A stretch of DNA of 64,000 bases. It comes from an uncultured Flavobacteriaceae bacterium (GTDB taxonomy: Bacteria > Bacteroidota > Bacteroidia > Flavobacteriales > Flavobacteriaceae). Where the stretch lies: assembly GCA_905479475.1 (NCBI GenBank), contig CAJQMT010000002.1, forward strand, positions 1 to 64,000, given 5' to 3'. Below are positions 1-10,077 of the stretch, one piece after another. The position numbers were made by a program, and so were the translations under genes. Below the pieces are notes generated by a model, which searched no databases, was not told where the DNA came from, and saw nothing but the letters and a program-made list of their open reading frames with translations. Positions within the stretch are counted from its first letter, which is position 1. Each line of letters opens with the position of its first letter.

Positions 1-82
1 AGCTGCTCTGTTTAGTTTTTTTAAAAAAACTTTGGCCTTCTCCATTATTTCTTATTTTTACCTAACAAAAAACGGCACCTCA

Positions 83-2071
83 ATGACCAACCACAGAAAC
101 CCTAGCTCAGAAGAAATTGCAACTCTAATTTCTGAAAACTGTTCTGCAACCGACTGGAATTCTTTTTGGATTACTGAGAAGACAGATCTGACAAAAATAA
201 AGAACGTTCAATTTTCTGGAACCGTAAAGCTGCAAGAAATCTCTGGAGAAAACAAATCGTACGGGGATATCATAAGACCTAATGGGATTTACAATGCTCG
301 AATTCACAATTCAGAAATTGGGAAAAACCCTTTCATCACCAACGTCAGTAATTTTATTGCAAATTATTCCATTGGCGACAATATTGTGATTGACTGTGTT
401 GGTCACATTGCCGTTCATGGCAGTTCTTCTTTTGGAAATGGGACTCAAGTAGAAGCCATCAATGAAGGTGGAGGTCGAGAAATTCCTATTTACGACGCCC
501 TTTCTGCGCAAGAGGCCTATATTCTTTCTTTGTACAGGCATCGAAATGGTTTGATTTCAAATCTAAAAAAAATGATTGCTACCTATACAGATAAAATCAC
601 ATCTGATCGAGGTAGCATTGGGGATGATGTGAGAATTTTGAACTGTCGTTCTATCAAAAACATCAACATTGGTGACCATGCAAAACTCGAAGGAGTGGTT
701 AGCCTTAAAAATGGAAGCATCAACTCCTTCCAAGAAGCTCCTGTTTATATTGGGTCAGGTGTGATGGCTGAAAATTTTATCATCTCTAGTGACACAAGAA
801 TTGACAACGCAACCATTTTGACCAATTGTTTTGTCGGACAGGGTTGTGTTTTGGACAAGCATTATTCGGCAGAACACTCTGTGTTTTTTGCCAACAGCCA
901 AGGTTTTAATGGAGAGGCCTGTTCTATTTTTGCAGGACCCTATACCGTAACGCATCACAAATCAACCTTACTCATTGCAGGGATGTTTTCATTTATGAAT
1001 GCGGGCTCTGGTTCCAACCAAAGCAATCATATGTACAAACTTGGACCGATTCATCAAGGAATTATGGAGCGTGGGGCTAAAACCACGAGTAACTCCTACA
1101 TTCTATGGCCTTCCAAAGTAGGCGCCTTTACTTTGGTGTCGGGACGTCATTATAAAAATGTAGACTCTTCCAAATTCCCCTTTTCCTATTTGATAGAATC
1201 CAACGATGAGAGCGTATTGTTTCCTGGAATCAATTTGCGAAGTGTCGGAACCGTAAGAGATGCTCAGAAATGGGGAAAACGAGACAAACGACACAAAAAC
1301 TATCAGACAGACATCATCAATTTCAATTTGTTAAGTCCGTTTACGATTCACAAGGTAATGGAAGGACTTTCCAATTTAGAAAACATTCAAAAGATTTCTG
1401 GAAACAATTCCAAAGAATATACTTTCGAGGGAATGAAAATCAAATCGAGTTCTTTGCTCAAAGGAATGCATATTTACAAAATGGTAGTTCACAAATTCCT
1501 AGGAAACTCCATCATTAGTAGAATCTATAAAAAAGACCTTCAAACAACCGCCAATTTGCAAAAAGTTTTGAAACCTAGTTCTTCGATTGGAACAGGGAAA
1601 TGGCTGGATGTGAGCGGTATGATCTGTCCCGTAGAATCCATAAATGGCTTTTTGTCCGATATCGAATCAGAGAAAATCAATAGCTTGAAGCAAGTGCAAC
1701 AAGCCTTGAAAAGTATCCACGACCATTATTACGAGTATGAATGGAATTGGGCGAGCGCTTGGATTGAAAAGTTTTACAAGGTAGATTTGAAAAATATCAC
1801 AACCAAGGAGATCATTTCTATTGTAAAAAAATGGCAAAAAGCGGTGGTCGAATTGGATCATATGTTGTACGCAGATGCTAAAAAAGAATTTTCACTTTCT
1901 ACGCAGGTAGGTTTTGGTGTTGACGGCGATTTGGAGGAGCGAAAACAAGATTTTAGCAGTGTGCGTGGAGATTTTGACAGCAATACTACGGTCATCGAAA
2001 TTTTAAATCACATCGATCGCAAAACAACTTTGGGGAATAACACTATCAAAGAGCTCCAAAGAATCAAATAG
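83..2071 (+). CDS. DUF4954 family protein (left-handed beta-helix-like)
   Basis: Long ORF; internal ATG at 83 gives MTNHRNPSSEEIATLISENC; repeated IGD/IGS-type hexapeptide-like stretches; recognised as DUF4954-like. Confidence 0.7.
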   Translation: MTNHRNPSSEEIATLISENCSATDWNSFWITEKTDLTKIKNVQFSGTVKLQEISGENKSYGDIIRPNGIYNARIHNSEIGKNPFITNVSNFIANYSIGDNIVIDCVGHIAVHGSSSFGNGTQVEAINEGGGREIPIYDALSAQEAYILSLYRHRNGLISNLKKMIATYTDKITSDRGSIGDDVRILNCRSIKNINIGDHAKLEGVVSLKNGSINSFQEAPVYIGSGVMAENFIISSDTRIDNATILTNCFVGQGCVLDKHYSAEHSVFFANSQGFNGEACSIFAGPYTVTHHKSTLLIAGMFSFMNAGSGSNQSNHMYKLGPIHQGIMERGAKTTSNSYILWPSKVGAFTLVSGRHYKNVDSSKFPFSYLIESNDESVLFPGINLRSVGTVRDAQKWGKRDKRHKNYQTDIINFNLLSPFTIHKVMEGLSNLENIQKISGNNSKEYTFEGMKIKSSSLLKGMHIYKMVVHKFLGNSIISRIYKKDLQTTANLQKVLKPSSSIGTGKWLDVSGMICPVESINGFLSDIESEKINSLKQVQQALKSIHDHYYEYEWNWASAWIEKFYKVDLKNITTKEIISIVKKWQKAVVELDHMLYADAKKEFSLSTQVGFGVDGDLEERKQDFSSVRGDFDSNTTVIEILNHIDRKTTLGNNTIKELQRIK

Positions 2072-3404
2072 GAATGTTTACCGTAATTCGAGTTCCTTCT
2101 CCTTTGTTCGACTGTATAAAAAGTCGACCATTGACATAATTCACGCGTTCTTTCATAAAAAAAAGACCCATTCCTAAACCTTTTTCTGACGTTTCTACCT
2201 CCTGAACGTCAAATCCGTTTCCATTGTCATCAATCATGATACTCAACAGATCTTTGTTGTGGCTTATCGTCACCAATACATAATTGGAATTGGCATACTT
2301 CAGCGCATTGTTCACCGCTTCCTGCCCTACTCTGTATAAATTTGTTTCTGTCAAGGAATCAAAACGACCCTCAAAATCCGTTTTGTTTTCAAAAAGAATT
2401 TGTTTCCCTGATAATTTGGAAATTTCCTCTGTCATCTTTTTAAAAGCTGGTGCGATACCATGATCGCTCAACTCCGGAGGTGTCAAACTAAAAGTGACGG
2501 CACGTACATCTTTGATCAATTGTCCAAAAACCTTTTTCAAGTTGGAAAACTTATTTTCCGCATCTTCTGTATTTTCAACATTGATCGATTCGACGCTAAA
2601 TTTCAAAGCGGTTAGCATCTGTCCAATACCATCGTGAATGTCTTTCGCAATTCTTTTTCGCTCTTCTTCTTGTGCTTCTACAATTTGGCTAGCTTGATTT
2701 TTTTGATATTGCACTTCCTTTTCATATTCACTTTCCTTGATCTTGTCAATGGTTTCTCGGGCAATTTTACTTTCAGTAATATTGTTTCCTAAAATAAAAA
2801 GACTTTGTTTTCCAAAAGATTGATTCATCGGAATGATCGTCAACTCCAACCACAATTCTTCCCTTTTTCTCGAAGTCAAAGCCACCTCACCTTTCCATAT
2901 CTTATGCCTCGTTGCGCCGATTAAATCATTGATATTTTGCTGTTCTCCTTCTTTTACAGACAACAATCTTTCGATGGCTCCTCTGACTTCTTTTTTATCA
3001 AGTCCTAAGAGATCTCCCAGTTTTTTACTCATATAAATCACCGTCCCATCCAACTTCGTGCTTGCAAACAAGGCCGCATTGTCAATGACAAAGTTCAAGC
3101 TCTCCAATTCCTGATAAGCCACTTCTTTGAGCTTGTATTGTTCGCGTAATTCTGTTATTTGTGCTTTGTTGTAAAGATTGGATTTCGTTAAAACATGCAT
3201 GATTTTTTGAAAGTATTTTCTCACAAATACCAACACAAAAAAAACAAACACCAAAATCAGCAGTATGGAGATACTGATATCTACCTGAAAGTAGGACAAA
3301 ACGACATAAAACAGCACCGGAACTCCTGAAAGCAAGAAAAAAGCCCTGACTAAGAGCTTTTTCAGTAGCAAAGGCACAATTGCAAATTCTTTTTGATGGG
3401 TCAT
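2064..3404 (-). CDS. Sensor histidine kinase, PAS + HisKA_3 (NarX/DegS type)
   Basis: Two N-terminal TM segments, PAS-like region, RKRIAKDIHDGIGQML H-box, C-terminal GxGxG ATPase region (DDNGNGFDV...GLGMGLFFMKERV). Confidence 0.88.
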   Translation of the reverse strand: MTHQKEFAIVPLLLKKLLVRAFFLLSGVPVLFYVVLSYFQVDISISILLILVFVFFVLVFVRKYFQKIMHVLTKSNLYNKAQITELREQYKLKEVAYQELESLNFVIDNAALFASTKLDGTVIYMSKKLGDLLGLDKKEVRGAIERLLSVKEGEQQNINDLIGATRHKIWKGEVALTSRKREELWLELTIIPMNQSFGKQSLFILGNNITESKIARETIDKIKESEYEKEVQYQKNQASQIVEAQEEERKRIAKDIHDGIGQMLTALKFSVESINVENTEDAENKFSNLKKVFGQLIKDVRAVTFSLTPPELSDHGIAPAFKKMTEEISKLSGKQILFENKTDFEGRFDSLTETNLYRVGQEAVNNALKYANSNYVLVTISHNKDLLSIMIDDNGNGFDVQEVETSEKGLGMGLFFMKERVNYVNGRLFIQSNKGEGTRITVNIPI

Positions 3405-3506
3405 AGCACAAAAGTATAAAAAAAGAATGGCATGCCGTCAACGAACAGATTGATGAACAATTATTCCCGTTGGATTTTGAACATGCTGAAAGGCAAGCAT
3501 GGAATT

Positions 3507-4094
3507 TTACAAATTCAACGCTTTGGAAAGCAAAGCCAGTGCAGGTTTTGAAAAAGGTAGTTTCAACGCCTCACTGTGCGCACGTTCCGACATTTTACGC
3601 CATGTTTTTTGAACGATATCTATCATTTTTTCTTCCGAATATTTTTCCGCAAACGGGTCAAAATAAAACTCTAAAAACACCAAGCAAATGACATCTTCTA
3701 AAAGTTGTGTTTCTGGATCGCGCTTCAATTGTTTTTTTTGTACTAAAAAAGCGACTCTTTTTATCGTTTCTTTCTCATAGCCAACTTTTTCCAATATTTC
3801 GATCGCTTTTTGGGCATGAAATTTCTTCAAATCTTGTCTCCACAACAAATAACCTGTACGGTTCATCTCATAAGAATTTCTCGCACTCTCCCATCGGCAA
3901 ATGTGTTGACAACGCGCTGCCAATTGCACTGCCTCCGATGCATTGGGTTCAAAACCCCTCAAAACCTGGGTCATTCTTTCGGCATACAAAAGCTCTTTCG
4001 GATAGCTTTTACCTTCAAAAGTTTCCTGGTTGGGGTCTTTGCTATTGGCCTCATCAAATAATTGTACCGCGTGTTGAAATTTATCTAAATTCAT
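3507..4094 (-). CDS. DUF4202 family protein
   Basis: 195-aa ORF, FEGKSYPKELLYAERMTQVL...LAARCQHICRWESARNSYEMNRTGYLLWR, typical of DUF4202; downstream of nirBD. Confidence 0.75.
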   Translation of the reverse strand: MNLDKFQHAVQLFDEANSKDPNQETFEGKSYPKELLYAERMTQVLRGFEPNASEAVQLAARCQHICRWESARNSYEMNRTGYLLWRQDLKKFHAQKAIEILEKVGYEKETIKRVAFLVQKKQLKRDPETQLLEDVICLVFLEFYFDPFAEKYSEEKMIDIVQKTWRKMSERAHSEALKLPFSKPALALLSKALNL

Positions 4095-4129
4095 ATTGTT
4101 CTGTAGTTTGTGCTGCTACAAAAATAAAA

Positions 4130-4157
4130 AAAGTGTTGGAGCCAGGCTCCAACACTT
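4130..4157 (-). terminator. Rho-independent terminator after nirBD
   Basis: Perfect stem AAAGTGTTGGAG/CTCCAACACTTT followed by a T-rich run on the minus strand. Confidence 0.75.
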
Positions 4158-4188
4158 TGTAAAAATTTCATTTTTTAAAACAATTCCC

Positions 4189-4566
4189 CTATTCCGAAAA
4201 ACCTATATACACATTTCCTTCTTTAATTTGAACGGGATAAACGGCAATGGATTCGAGTTCTCCATTTAGGTTTTCACCATTCTCCAAAGAAAATGTTTTT
4301 TTATGCAGCGGACAAGCTACCTTGGGTGTACCACAATCATCGCCTATCATTCCTCGCGACAAAACCATTTCCATTTTGTGTGGACATAAATTTTGACAGG
4401 CATACCATTTCTTTTCTCTTGTGAAGTTGAAAACGGCAATTTGTTTGTCTTTGTATTTTACACAAGCCCCTCCGTTTTCTGGAAAATTCTCTACAGGAGC
4501 TGCTTTGAACCAAACTTTTACCTCTTCCTCATTTGTTGTAAAATACTTTTCTAATACTGCTGACAT
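4189..4566 (-). CDS. nirD: Nitrite reductase (NAD(P)H) small subunit, Rieske-type
   Basis: 125 aa; CPH...CPLHKKTF Rieske-like motifs; downstream of nirB. Confidence 0.88.
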   Translation of the reverse strand: MSAVLEKYFTTNEEEVKVWFKAAPVENFPENGGACVKYKDKQIAVFNFTREKKWYACQNLCPHKMEMVLSRGMIGDDCGTPKVACPLHKKTFSLENGENLNGELESIAVYPVQIKEGNVYIGFSE

Positions 4567-4694
4567 GTTTTTTATTTTTTTGTTCTATTCAGAGGAACGC
4601 TCAAAAACGAGTCCTAAATTATCAAAGAACCCGCCTTTGATGACCGTCCCTCCTTCATAGAAATCAAACTATAATTATTTCTTTTTCATTATTC

Positions 4695-7208
4695 TTACGA
4701 TTCCCACAACTCAGGCATTTTCTGATCTCTGAGGGGAACAAAATTTAAATTGGCGTCAATTTCATCAGAATTTACGAAATGACTGTACTTATTTTGAATT
4801 TCTATATTTTCAATCGCCTCTTTCCACTCACATTTGTAAGTATTCACCAAGCCTTGCATTTCTTTGTCCAAATCTTCGCAAATTCCTAAAGAATCGTTTA
4901 CAACGAGATCCTTGAGGTATTCAATGCCACCTTCTAATTTGTCCAACCATGCAGCTGTTCTTTGCAAAGGCAACGCTGTTTTTATATAGTACATTAAAAA
5001 GCGATCCACATACTTGACAACAGTTTCGTTGTCAATTTTTTCTGCCAACAATTCCGCATGCCTTGGATTGGCACCTCCATTTCCAGCAACATATAAATTC
5101 CAACCTCCTTCTACCGCGATCATCCCAAAATCTTTGCAACGTGCTTCTGCGCATTCGCGAATACATCCAGAAACCCCACCTTTGATTTTGTGCGGCGATC
5201 GAATTCCTTTGTATCGATTTTCAACTTCTATCGCAAAACTGACGCTTTCGTCCATTCCGTAACGACACCATGTAGAACCTACACAACTTTTTACCGTTCG
5301 CAAGGATTTTCCATAAGCGTGGCCGCTTTCGAAACCTTCGTCAATCAATTCTTTCCAAATAGCTGGCAATTGATCCAATCTTGCTCCAAACAAATCGATG
5401 CGCTGTCCTCCTGTTATTTTTGTATACAGGTCGTACTTTGAAGCAATCTCTCCAATTACAATCAATTGCTTTGGGGTAATTTCTCCTCCAGCAACACGGG
5501 GTACTACCGAGTAGGTTCCGTTTCTTTGGATGTTTGCTAAAAAGCGATCGTTGGAATCTTGAATGGCTTCTTGTTTGTTCGCTGTTTCGTTGTAGATGCT
5601 TGCAAACAATGAGGCCATTGCCGGTTTGCAAATTTCGCATCCATGCCCATTTCCGTAATTATCCAAGAGTTCGTCGTAAGAACGGATGTTTTTCATGGTA
5701 ATGATATCAAACAATTCTTGACGCGAATATTCAAAATGCTCACAAATGGTTTCTTTCACCACTTTTCCTGCCGCTTTGAGTGTTTCGTTCAATAGGTCGG
5801 TTACCATGGGTTTACAGCCTCCACATCCTGTGGTCACTTTGGTTTCTGCAGCCAATCCTTTGAGTGTATCCACCCCTTCTTCTACCTTACAGCAAATGGC
5901 TCCTTTGGTAACCGATTCACAGGAACAAACCACTGCGGCATCTGGCAAGTCCAACACCGAACCAAAACTGGCTTCTCCTCCTCCTCTGGCCCCTAAAATC
6001 AAATCTTCTGGATTCTCTGGAATGGCCAATCCATTCAAATAGATCTGATGCAGCATATTGTAATCACTTGCATCTCCAACCAAAATACCTCCTAAAAGAG
6101 ATTTTCCGTCTTTGGAAACGACGATTTTTTTGTAGATACCTTGAAATTTGTTTTCATAGACAATTCCTTCTCCTTCTTTTTGCTCGTTCAAGGCGTCTCC
6201 AAAACTCGCCACATCGATTCCACTTAATTTCAACTTGGTAGACATGTCTATTGACGTTGGCATCGCAGCTTCTTGACCCATAATTTGATCAACCGCCACT
6301 CCGGCCATGTCGTATCCTGGTGCTACCAAACCATAAATCATTTGGTTTAACAGAGCACATTCTCCAATGGCATAAATATGTTCGTCTGAGGTTTTCATGT
6401 CGTTGGATACGACAATTCCTCCTCTTGTTCCTACTTCCAATCCACAGGTTTTTGCCAATTCATCTCTCGGACGAATTCCGGCTGAAACCAATAGCATATC
6501 GACATCCAACACATCTCCGTTTCCGAAATCCATTCCGGTAATTGCGGTGTCTCCTAAAATTTGTTGGGTTCCTTTGTTTAGTAAAATCTCAATCCCTAAT
6601 TCTTCTAGCTTGCCTTGCAAGACGTTACTAGCATCTGTATCCAATTGCCTAGGCATCAAACGCGGAGCAAACTCTACAACAGCAGCTTCTAGGTCCATGT
6701 CTAAAATGGCCTTTCCTGCTTCCAAACCTAAGAGTCCTCCTCCAAGAATGGCGGCTTTCTTTTTGCCTCCATCTTGTTTTAATGTTTCGGCATAAGCCAT
6801 GGTCGCGTCCAAATCTTCAATGGTTCGGTATACAAAAATTCCTTCTTTTTCAATTTTAGGGATGGGTGGCACAAAGGCTGAAGAACCCGTTGCCAAAACC
6901 AAGTAGTCGTACGAATACACTGCCTCACTAATGGTTGTGATCGTTTTGTTATCTCTATGAATGTCTGTAACTCTTTCGTTGGTGATCAGTTCTATATTGT
7001 TCTCTTCATACCAAGATCTCGGTGCCATACTCAATCGTTCGGCATCTTGATTTGCAAAATACTCACTCAAATGCACACGATCGTAGGCAGGTCTGGGCTC
7101 TTCCCCAAAGACTACCAACTTGAATGCTGCAGAATTTTCTTTTCCCACAAACTTCTCGCAAAATTTGTAGCCGACCATTCCGTTTCCGATAACTAAAATC
7201 CTTTTCAT
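4695..7208 (-). CDS. nirB: Nitrite reductase (NAD(P)H) large subunit
   Basis: 837 aa; FAD/NAD GxGxxG motifs, BFD-type [2Fe-2S] Cys motifs, siroheme/[4Fe-4S] motif CVGSTWC...CIRECAEARC. Confidence 0.95.
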   Translation of the reverse strand: MKRILVIGNGMVGYKFCEKFVGKENSAAFKLVVFGEEPRPAYDRVHLSEYFANQDAERLSMAPRSWYEENNIELITNERVTDIHRDNKTITTISEAVYSYDYLVLATGSSAFVPPIPKIEKEGIFVYRTIEDLDATMAYAETLKQDGGKKKAAILGGGLLGLEAGKAILDMDLEAAVVEFAPRLMPRQLDTDASNVLQGKLEELGIEILLNKGTQQILGDTAITGMDFGNGDVLDVDMLLVSAGIRPRDELAKTCGLEVGTRGGIVVSNDMKTSDEHIYAIGECALLNQMIYGLVAPGYDMAGVAVDQIMGQEAAMPTSIDMSTKLKLSGIDVASFGDALNEQKEGEGIVYENKFQGIYKKIVVSKDGKSLLGGILVGDASDYNMLHQIYLNGLAIPENPEDLILGARGGGEASFGSVLDLPDAAVVCSCESVTKGAICCKVEEGVDTLKGLAAETKVTTGCGGCKPMVTDLLNETLKAAGKVVKETICEHFEYSRQELFDIITMKNIRSYDELLDNYGNGHGCEICKPAMASLFASIYNETANKQEAIQDSNDRFLANIQRNGTYSVVPRVAGGEITPKQLIVIGEIASKYDLYTKITGGQRIDLFGARLDQLPAIWKELIDEGFESGHAYGKSLRTVKSCVGSTWCRYGMDESVSFAIEVENRYKGIRSPHKIKGGVSGCIRECAEARCKDFGMIAVEGGWNLYVAGNGGANPRHAELLAEKIDNETVVKYVDRFLMYYIKTALPLQRTAAWLDKLEGGIEYLKDLVVNDSLGICEDLDKEMQGLVNTYKCEWKEAIENIEIQNKYSHFVNSDEIDANLNFVPLRDQKMPELWES

Positions 7209-7239
7209 ATATCTTAATTTCTAAATTATGGTACAAAAT

Positions 7240-7265
7240 TACGTAATAATACGTAAATATACGTA
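7240..7265. promoter_or_regulatory. Triple TACGTA operator upstream of nirB, exact 10-bp period
   Basis: TACGTA at 7240, 7250 and 7260; abuts a minus-strand TAATTTTG -7 box (7234-7241). Confidence 0.6.
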
Positions 7266-7471
7266 GTTTTTTAGGTAAAAAACTGGATTATTTCGTTCTT
7301 GTCAAGATTTGCAAAGAAAATTGACCTACTTCTTAAAAAAGAAATGAAAATATTACTAAAACCATATAAAAACATGGATTAACTACAGGTATTTTCCTCA
7401 AATCTGTTTTGGTTAAACACAACCAAGAGGTCGGTTATTTTCTTTCGCGTACTTTCTACTTGGAATTTATT

Positions 7472-7487
7472 TAAGTATATATACGTA
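7472..7487. promoter_or_regulatory. TAAGTA-n4-TACGTA site upstream of the first crp/fnr gene
   Basis: TACGTA at 7482 with TAAGTA exactly 10 bp upstream; TATTTTTG -7 box at 7506. Confidence 0.4.
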
Positions 7488-7546
7488 GTTTTGAATAATA
7501 TTTCCTATTTTTGCGCTTTATTAATGTTTCTTAATCATTGTAAATT

Positions 7547-8251
7547 ATGTCTGACTGTATTTCTTGTGAAAACACGAATTGCCTGATCAAAAAGAATCTT
7601 AAAAATCCCTTGATTGCCAAGTTTCTTGATGAAAAACACACGATTAAATGTAAGAAATCACAACAGTTTATCATGGAGGGTGCGCCAGCGCATGGTCTCT
7701 TCTTTGTAAAGAAAGGGCAAGTCAAGGTGGTGAAGACAGGGATTTATGGCCGCGAACAGATTGTGCGTTTTGCACACGATGGTGAGATCATCGGGCATCG
7801 TGGTTTTGGACCCGGAAAACAATACCCTATTGGTGCCTTGGCCATCAAGGAAACATTGCTTTGCAACTTCACCAATGATGTGTTGTCAAAAATGCTTCAT
7901 GAAATTCCAGACGTGACTTTTGACCTCATGCTCTTTTACGCCGAGGAATTGAATCGTTCGGAGACAAAGGTTCGAAAATTTGCTCAAATGACTGTTCGAG
8001 AAAAAGTCATCGACTCCTTTTTATACATCCATCGAAAATTTGGACAAACAGACGAAGGTTTTTTCAACATTCAACTTCCAAGAAAAGATTTTGCAGATTT
8101 TGCAGGAACAACGGAAGAGCAAGTCATTCGAATCATTTCGAGCTTGAAAAAGGAAAAACTCCTGATCACCAAAGGCAAAAAAATCGGTATTGCCAACATT
8201 CCTCTGCTCAAGAAAGAAATTTCGGAACACAATTATTTCTTGGACAGCTAA
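7547..8251 (+). CDS. Crp/Fnr family transcriptional regulator with N-terminal Cys motif
   Basis: cNMP-binding-like domain and C-terminal HTH (RKDFADFAGTTEEQVIRIISSLKKE); N-terminal CISCENTNC plus IKC. Confidence 0.88.
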   Translation: MSDCISCENTNCLIKKNLKNPLIAKFLDEKHTIKCKKSQQFIMEGAPAHGLFFVKKGQVKVVKTGIYGREQIVRFAHDGEIIGHRGFGPGKQYPIGALAIKETLLCNFTNDVLSKMLHEIPDVTFDLMLFYAEELNRSETKVRKFAQMTVREKVIDSFLYIHRKFGQTDEGFFNIQLPRKDFADFAGTTEEQVIRIISSLKKEKLLITKGKKIGIANIPLLKKEISEHNYFLDS

Positions 8252-8361
8252 AGAGATCCATCCCTACAATAAAAAAACTATACATCTCCTTAACAATCGC
8301 ATAAACTCGTGAAATATACTATTTTTTCTGTATAGTTTAGAGGAAACAAATCTTTAACAAA

Positions 8362-9747
8362 ATGCGATTGAATACTTCCTTGGCCATGATTGCCAGCCTT
8401 ACTCTTTTTATTGCCTGCTCAGATGACAGCACGCAAAGTTCTGACAACAACTCCTTTCCAGTTCCAGAAGGATATACCCTGGTCTGGTCTGACGAGTTCA
8501 ACGAAAATGAGATTGACTCCAATAAATGGAGTTACGAATTGGGAGATGGAACGGACTATGGTTTGAAACCAGGTTGGGGAAACAACGAAAAACAGTTGTA
8601 CACAGATTCTAGTGAAAATTCTTTTATCACTCAAGATGCTACAACATCTGCCTTGGCAATCACTGCTCTAAAAGACGGAGATGGATTTACTTCTGCAAAA
8701 GTAACCACACAAAATACCTTTACCACCCGATTTGGTCGTGTGAGCGTGCGCGCCAAAATTCCAAAAGGACAAGGTATGTGGCCTGCTATCTGGATGCTCG
8801 GTGCCAACAAAACTGACATCGACTGGCCTGGTTGCGGAGAAATTGACATCATGGAAATTCTGGGTCATGAAACAGACAAATTGCTCACGACTCTTCATTA
8901 TACAGGAGAAAACAACAAATACGAAACCATCGAAAACACGCATGTTTTAAGTACCGGAGATTTCAGCGAAAGCTACCACGAATACACCTTGGATTGGACA
9001 CCAGAAAAATTAAGTTTTTCTTTGGACAACAACTTTTTATACGAGGTTCCTATTGAAAGCGACATGAAGGAATACCTTCGCGATTTTTACCTCATTTTAA
9101 ATGTGGCTGTTGGTGGAAATTTACCAGGAGAGGTAGATGAAACGACTTCTTTTCCGCAAGCGATGTTGGTGGATTATGTGCGTGTCTACTCAAAAGACGA
9201 CCTTGACATTCCAGATGCCCCACCTTTGGATCTTGAAGAAGAAACGGTAGGACAGGTAATTGATGAAAGTTTGGCAAGCAATGCTATCCAAAGTGGTTTT
9301 ACAAGCTTTGGAGATTTAAAAGCGGCTAGCTGGGGGCCTGGTGCTCCTTTTATCTCGAGTTCCGAAACTGCCATCGAGGGTGAGCAAAGCCTGTCTTTTT
9401 CGTATCCTGGAGGAGAATGGGGTGGTAGTTTTATAGAACTCGAAACTCCAAAGAGCGTCCTCAACTACAATTCTCTTGTGTTTTCGTTGCACAAACCGAC
9501 AACATTGGTAGATGCCGAAATAAAATTAGAAAACCCTGACAACAAGGGTGCTGCGGTATTTTTGATAGATTATACACCCACAGACGTAAGCAATGGGTTT
9601 GTCGAATACAACATTCCTTTGTCCGACTTTACAGGTTTGGATTTGGAGAACCTGAGCATTCCATTCTCTATTTGGAACCCAAAAGACAGCGATGAAAATT
9701 ATTTCGAAGGGGAAATCCTTATTGACAATCTTTATTTTTCAAACTAG
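8362..9747 (+). CDS. GH16 family glycoside hydrolase (laminarinase-like) lipoprotein
   Basis: Lipobox-like LFIACS, catalytic GEIDIME, WPAIWMLG; extra ~180-aa C-terminal beta-sandwich-like domain. Confidence 0.88.
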   Translation: MRLNTSLAMIASLTLFIACSDDSTQSSDNNSFPVPEGYTLVWSDEFNENEIDSNKWSYELGDGTDYGLKPGWGNNEKQLYTDSSENSFITQDATTSALAITALKDGDGFTSAKVTTQNTFTTRFGRVSVRAKIPKGQGMWPAIWMLGANKTDIDWPGCGEIDIMEILGHETDKLLTTLHYTGENNKYETIENTHVLSTGDFSESYHEYTLDWTPEKLSFSLDNNFLYEVPIESDMKEYLRDFYLILNVAVGGNLPGEVDETTSFPQAMLVDYVRVYSKDDLDIPDAPPLDLEEETVGQVIDESLASNAIQSGFTSFGDLKAASWGPGAPFISSSETAIEGEQSLSFSYPGGEWGGSFIELETPKSVLNYNSLVFSLHKPTTLVDAEIKLENPDNKGAAVFLIDYTPTDVSNGFVEYNIPLSDFTGLDLENLSIPFSIWNPKDSDENYFEGEILIDNLYFSN

Positions 9748-9798
9748 CTTTTTACAATATTTACGAAATTTTCTTTTTTTTAAAGAACCTTACCCTTG

Positions 9799-9834
9799 AA
9801 AAACGCCCGTACATTTTGTAAGGGCGTTTTTTTT
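9799..9834 (+). terminator. Intrinsic terminator after GH16
   Basis: AAAAACGCCC / GGGCGTTTTT stem plus T run. Confidence 0.75.
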
Positions 9835-10077
9835 GGCGTACATAATATTCCTGAAAGGAATAGTAAACTAAATAAGGTAGTGGAAAAACACCCAAACCTA
9901 TTCCTGTAAAAACGCAGTTTTCCTTATGGAAAAAAATGCATTTTCAGCTACACAAGTCCATATTTTAAGTAAGCTCTTCCAACTAACTTTGTACACTTTA
10001 GAAACCCATAGATTTGGTTTCTGATACACAAACTCTATAAAAGTATCTGGAAAAACGTTTCAAGAAAACAACCCATT

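Noticed and set aside
5014-6795. Multiple plus-strand ORFs opposite nirB (e.g. 5014, 5190, 5746, 6397)
   Set aside because: Antisense shadow ORFs with low-complexity composition inside a well-supported CDS.
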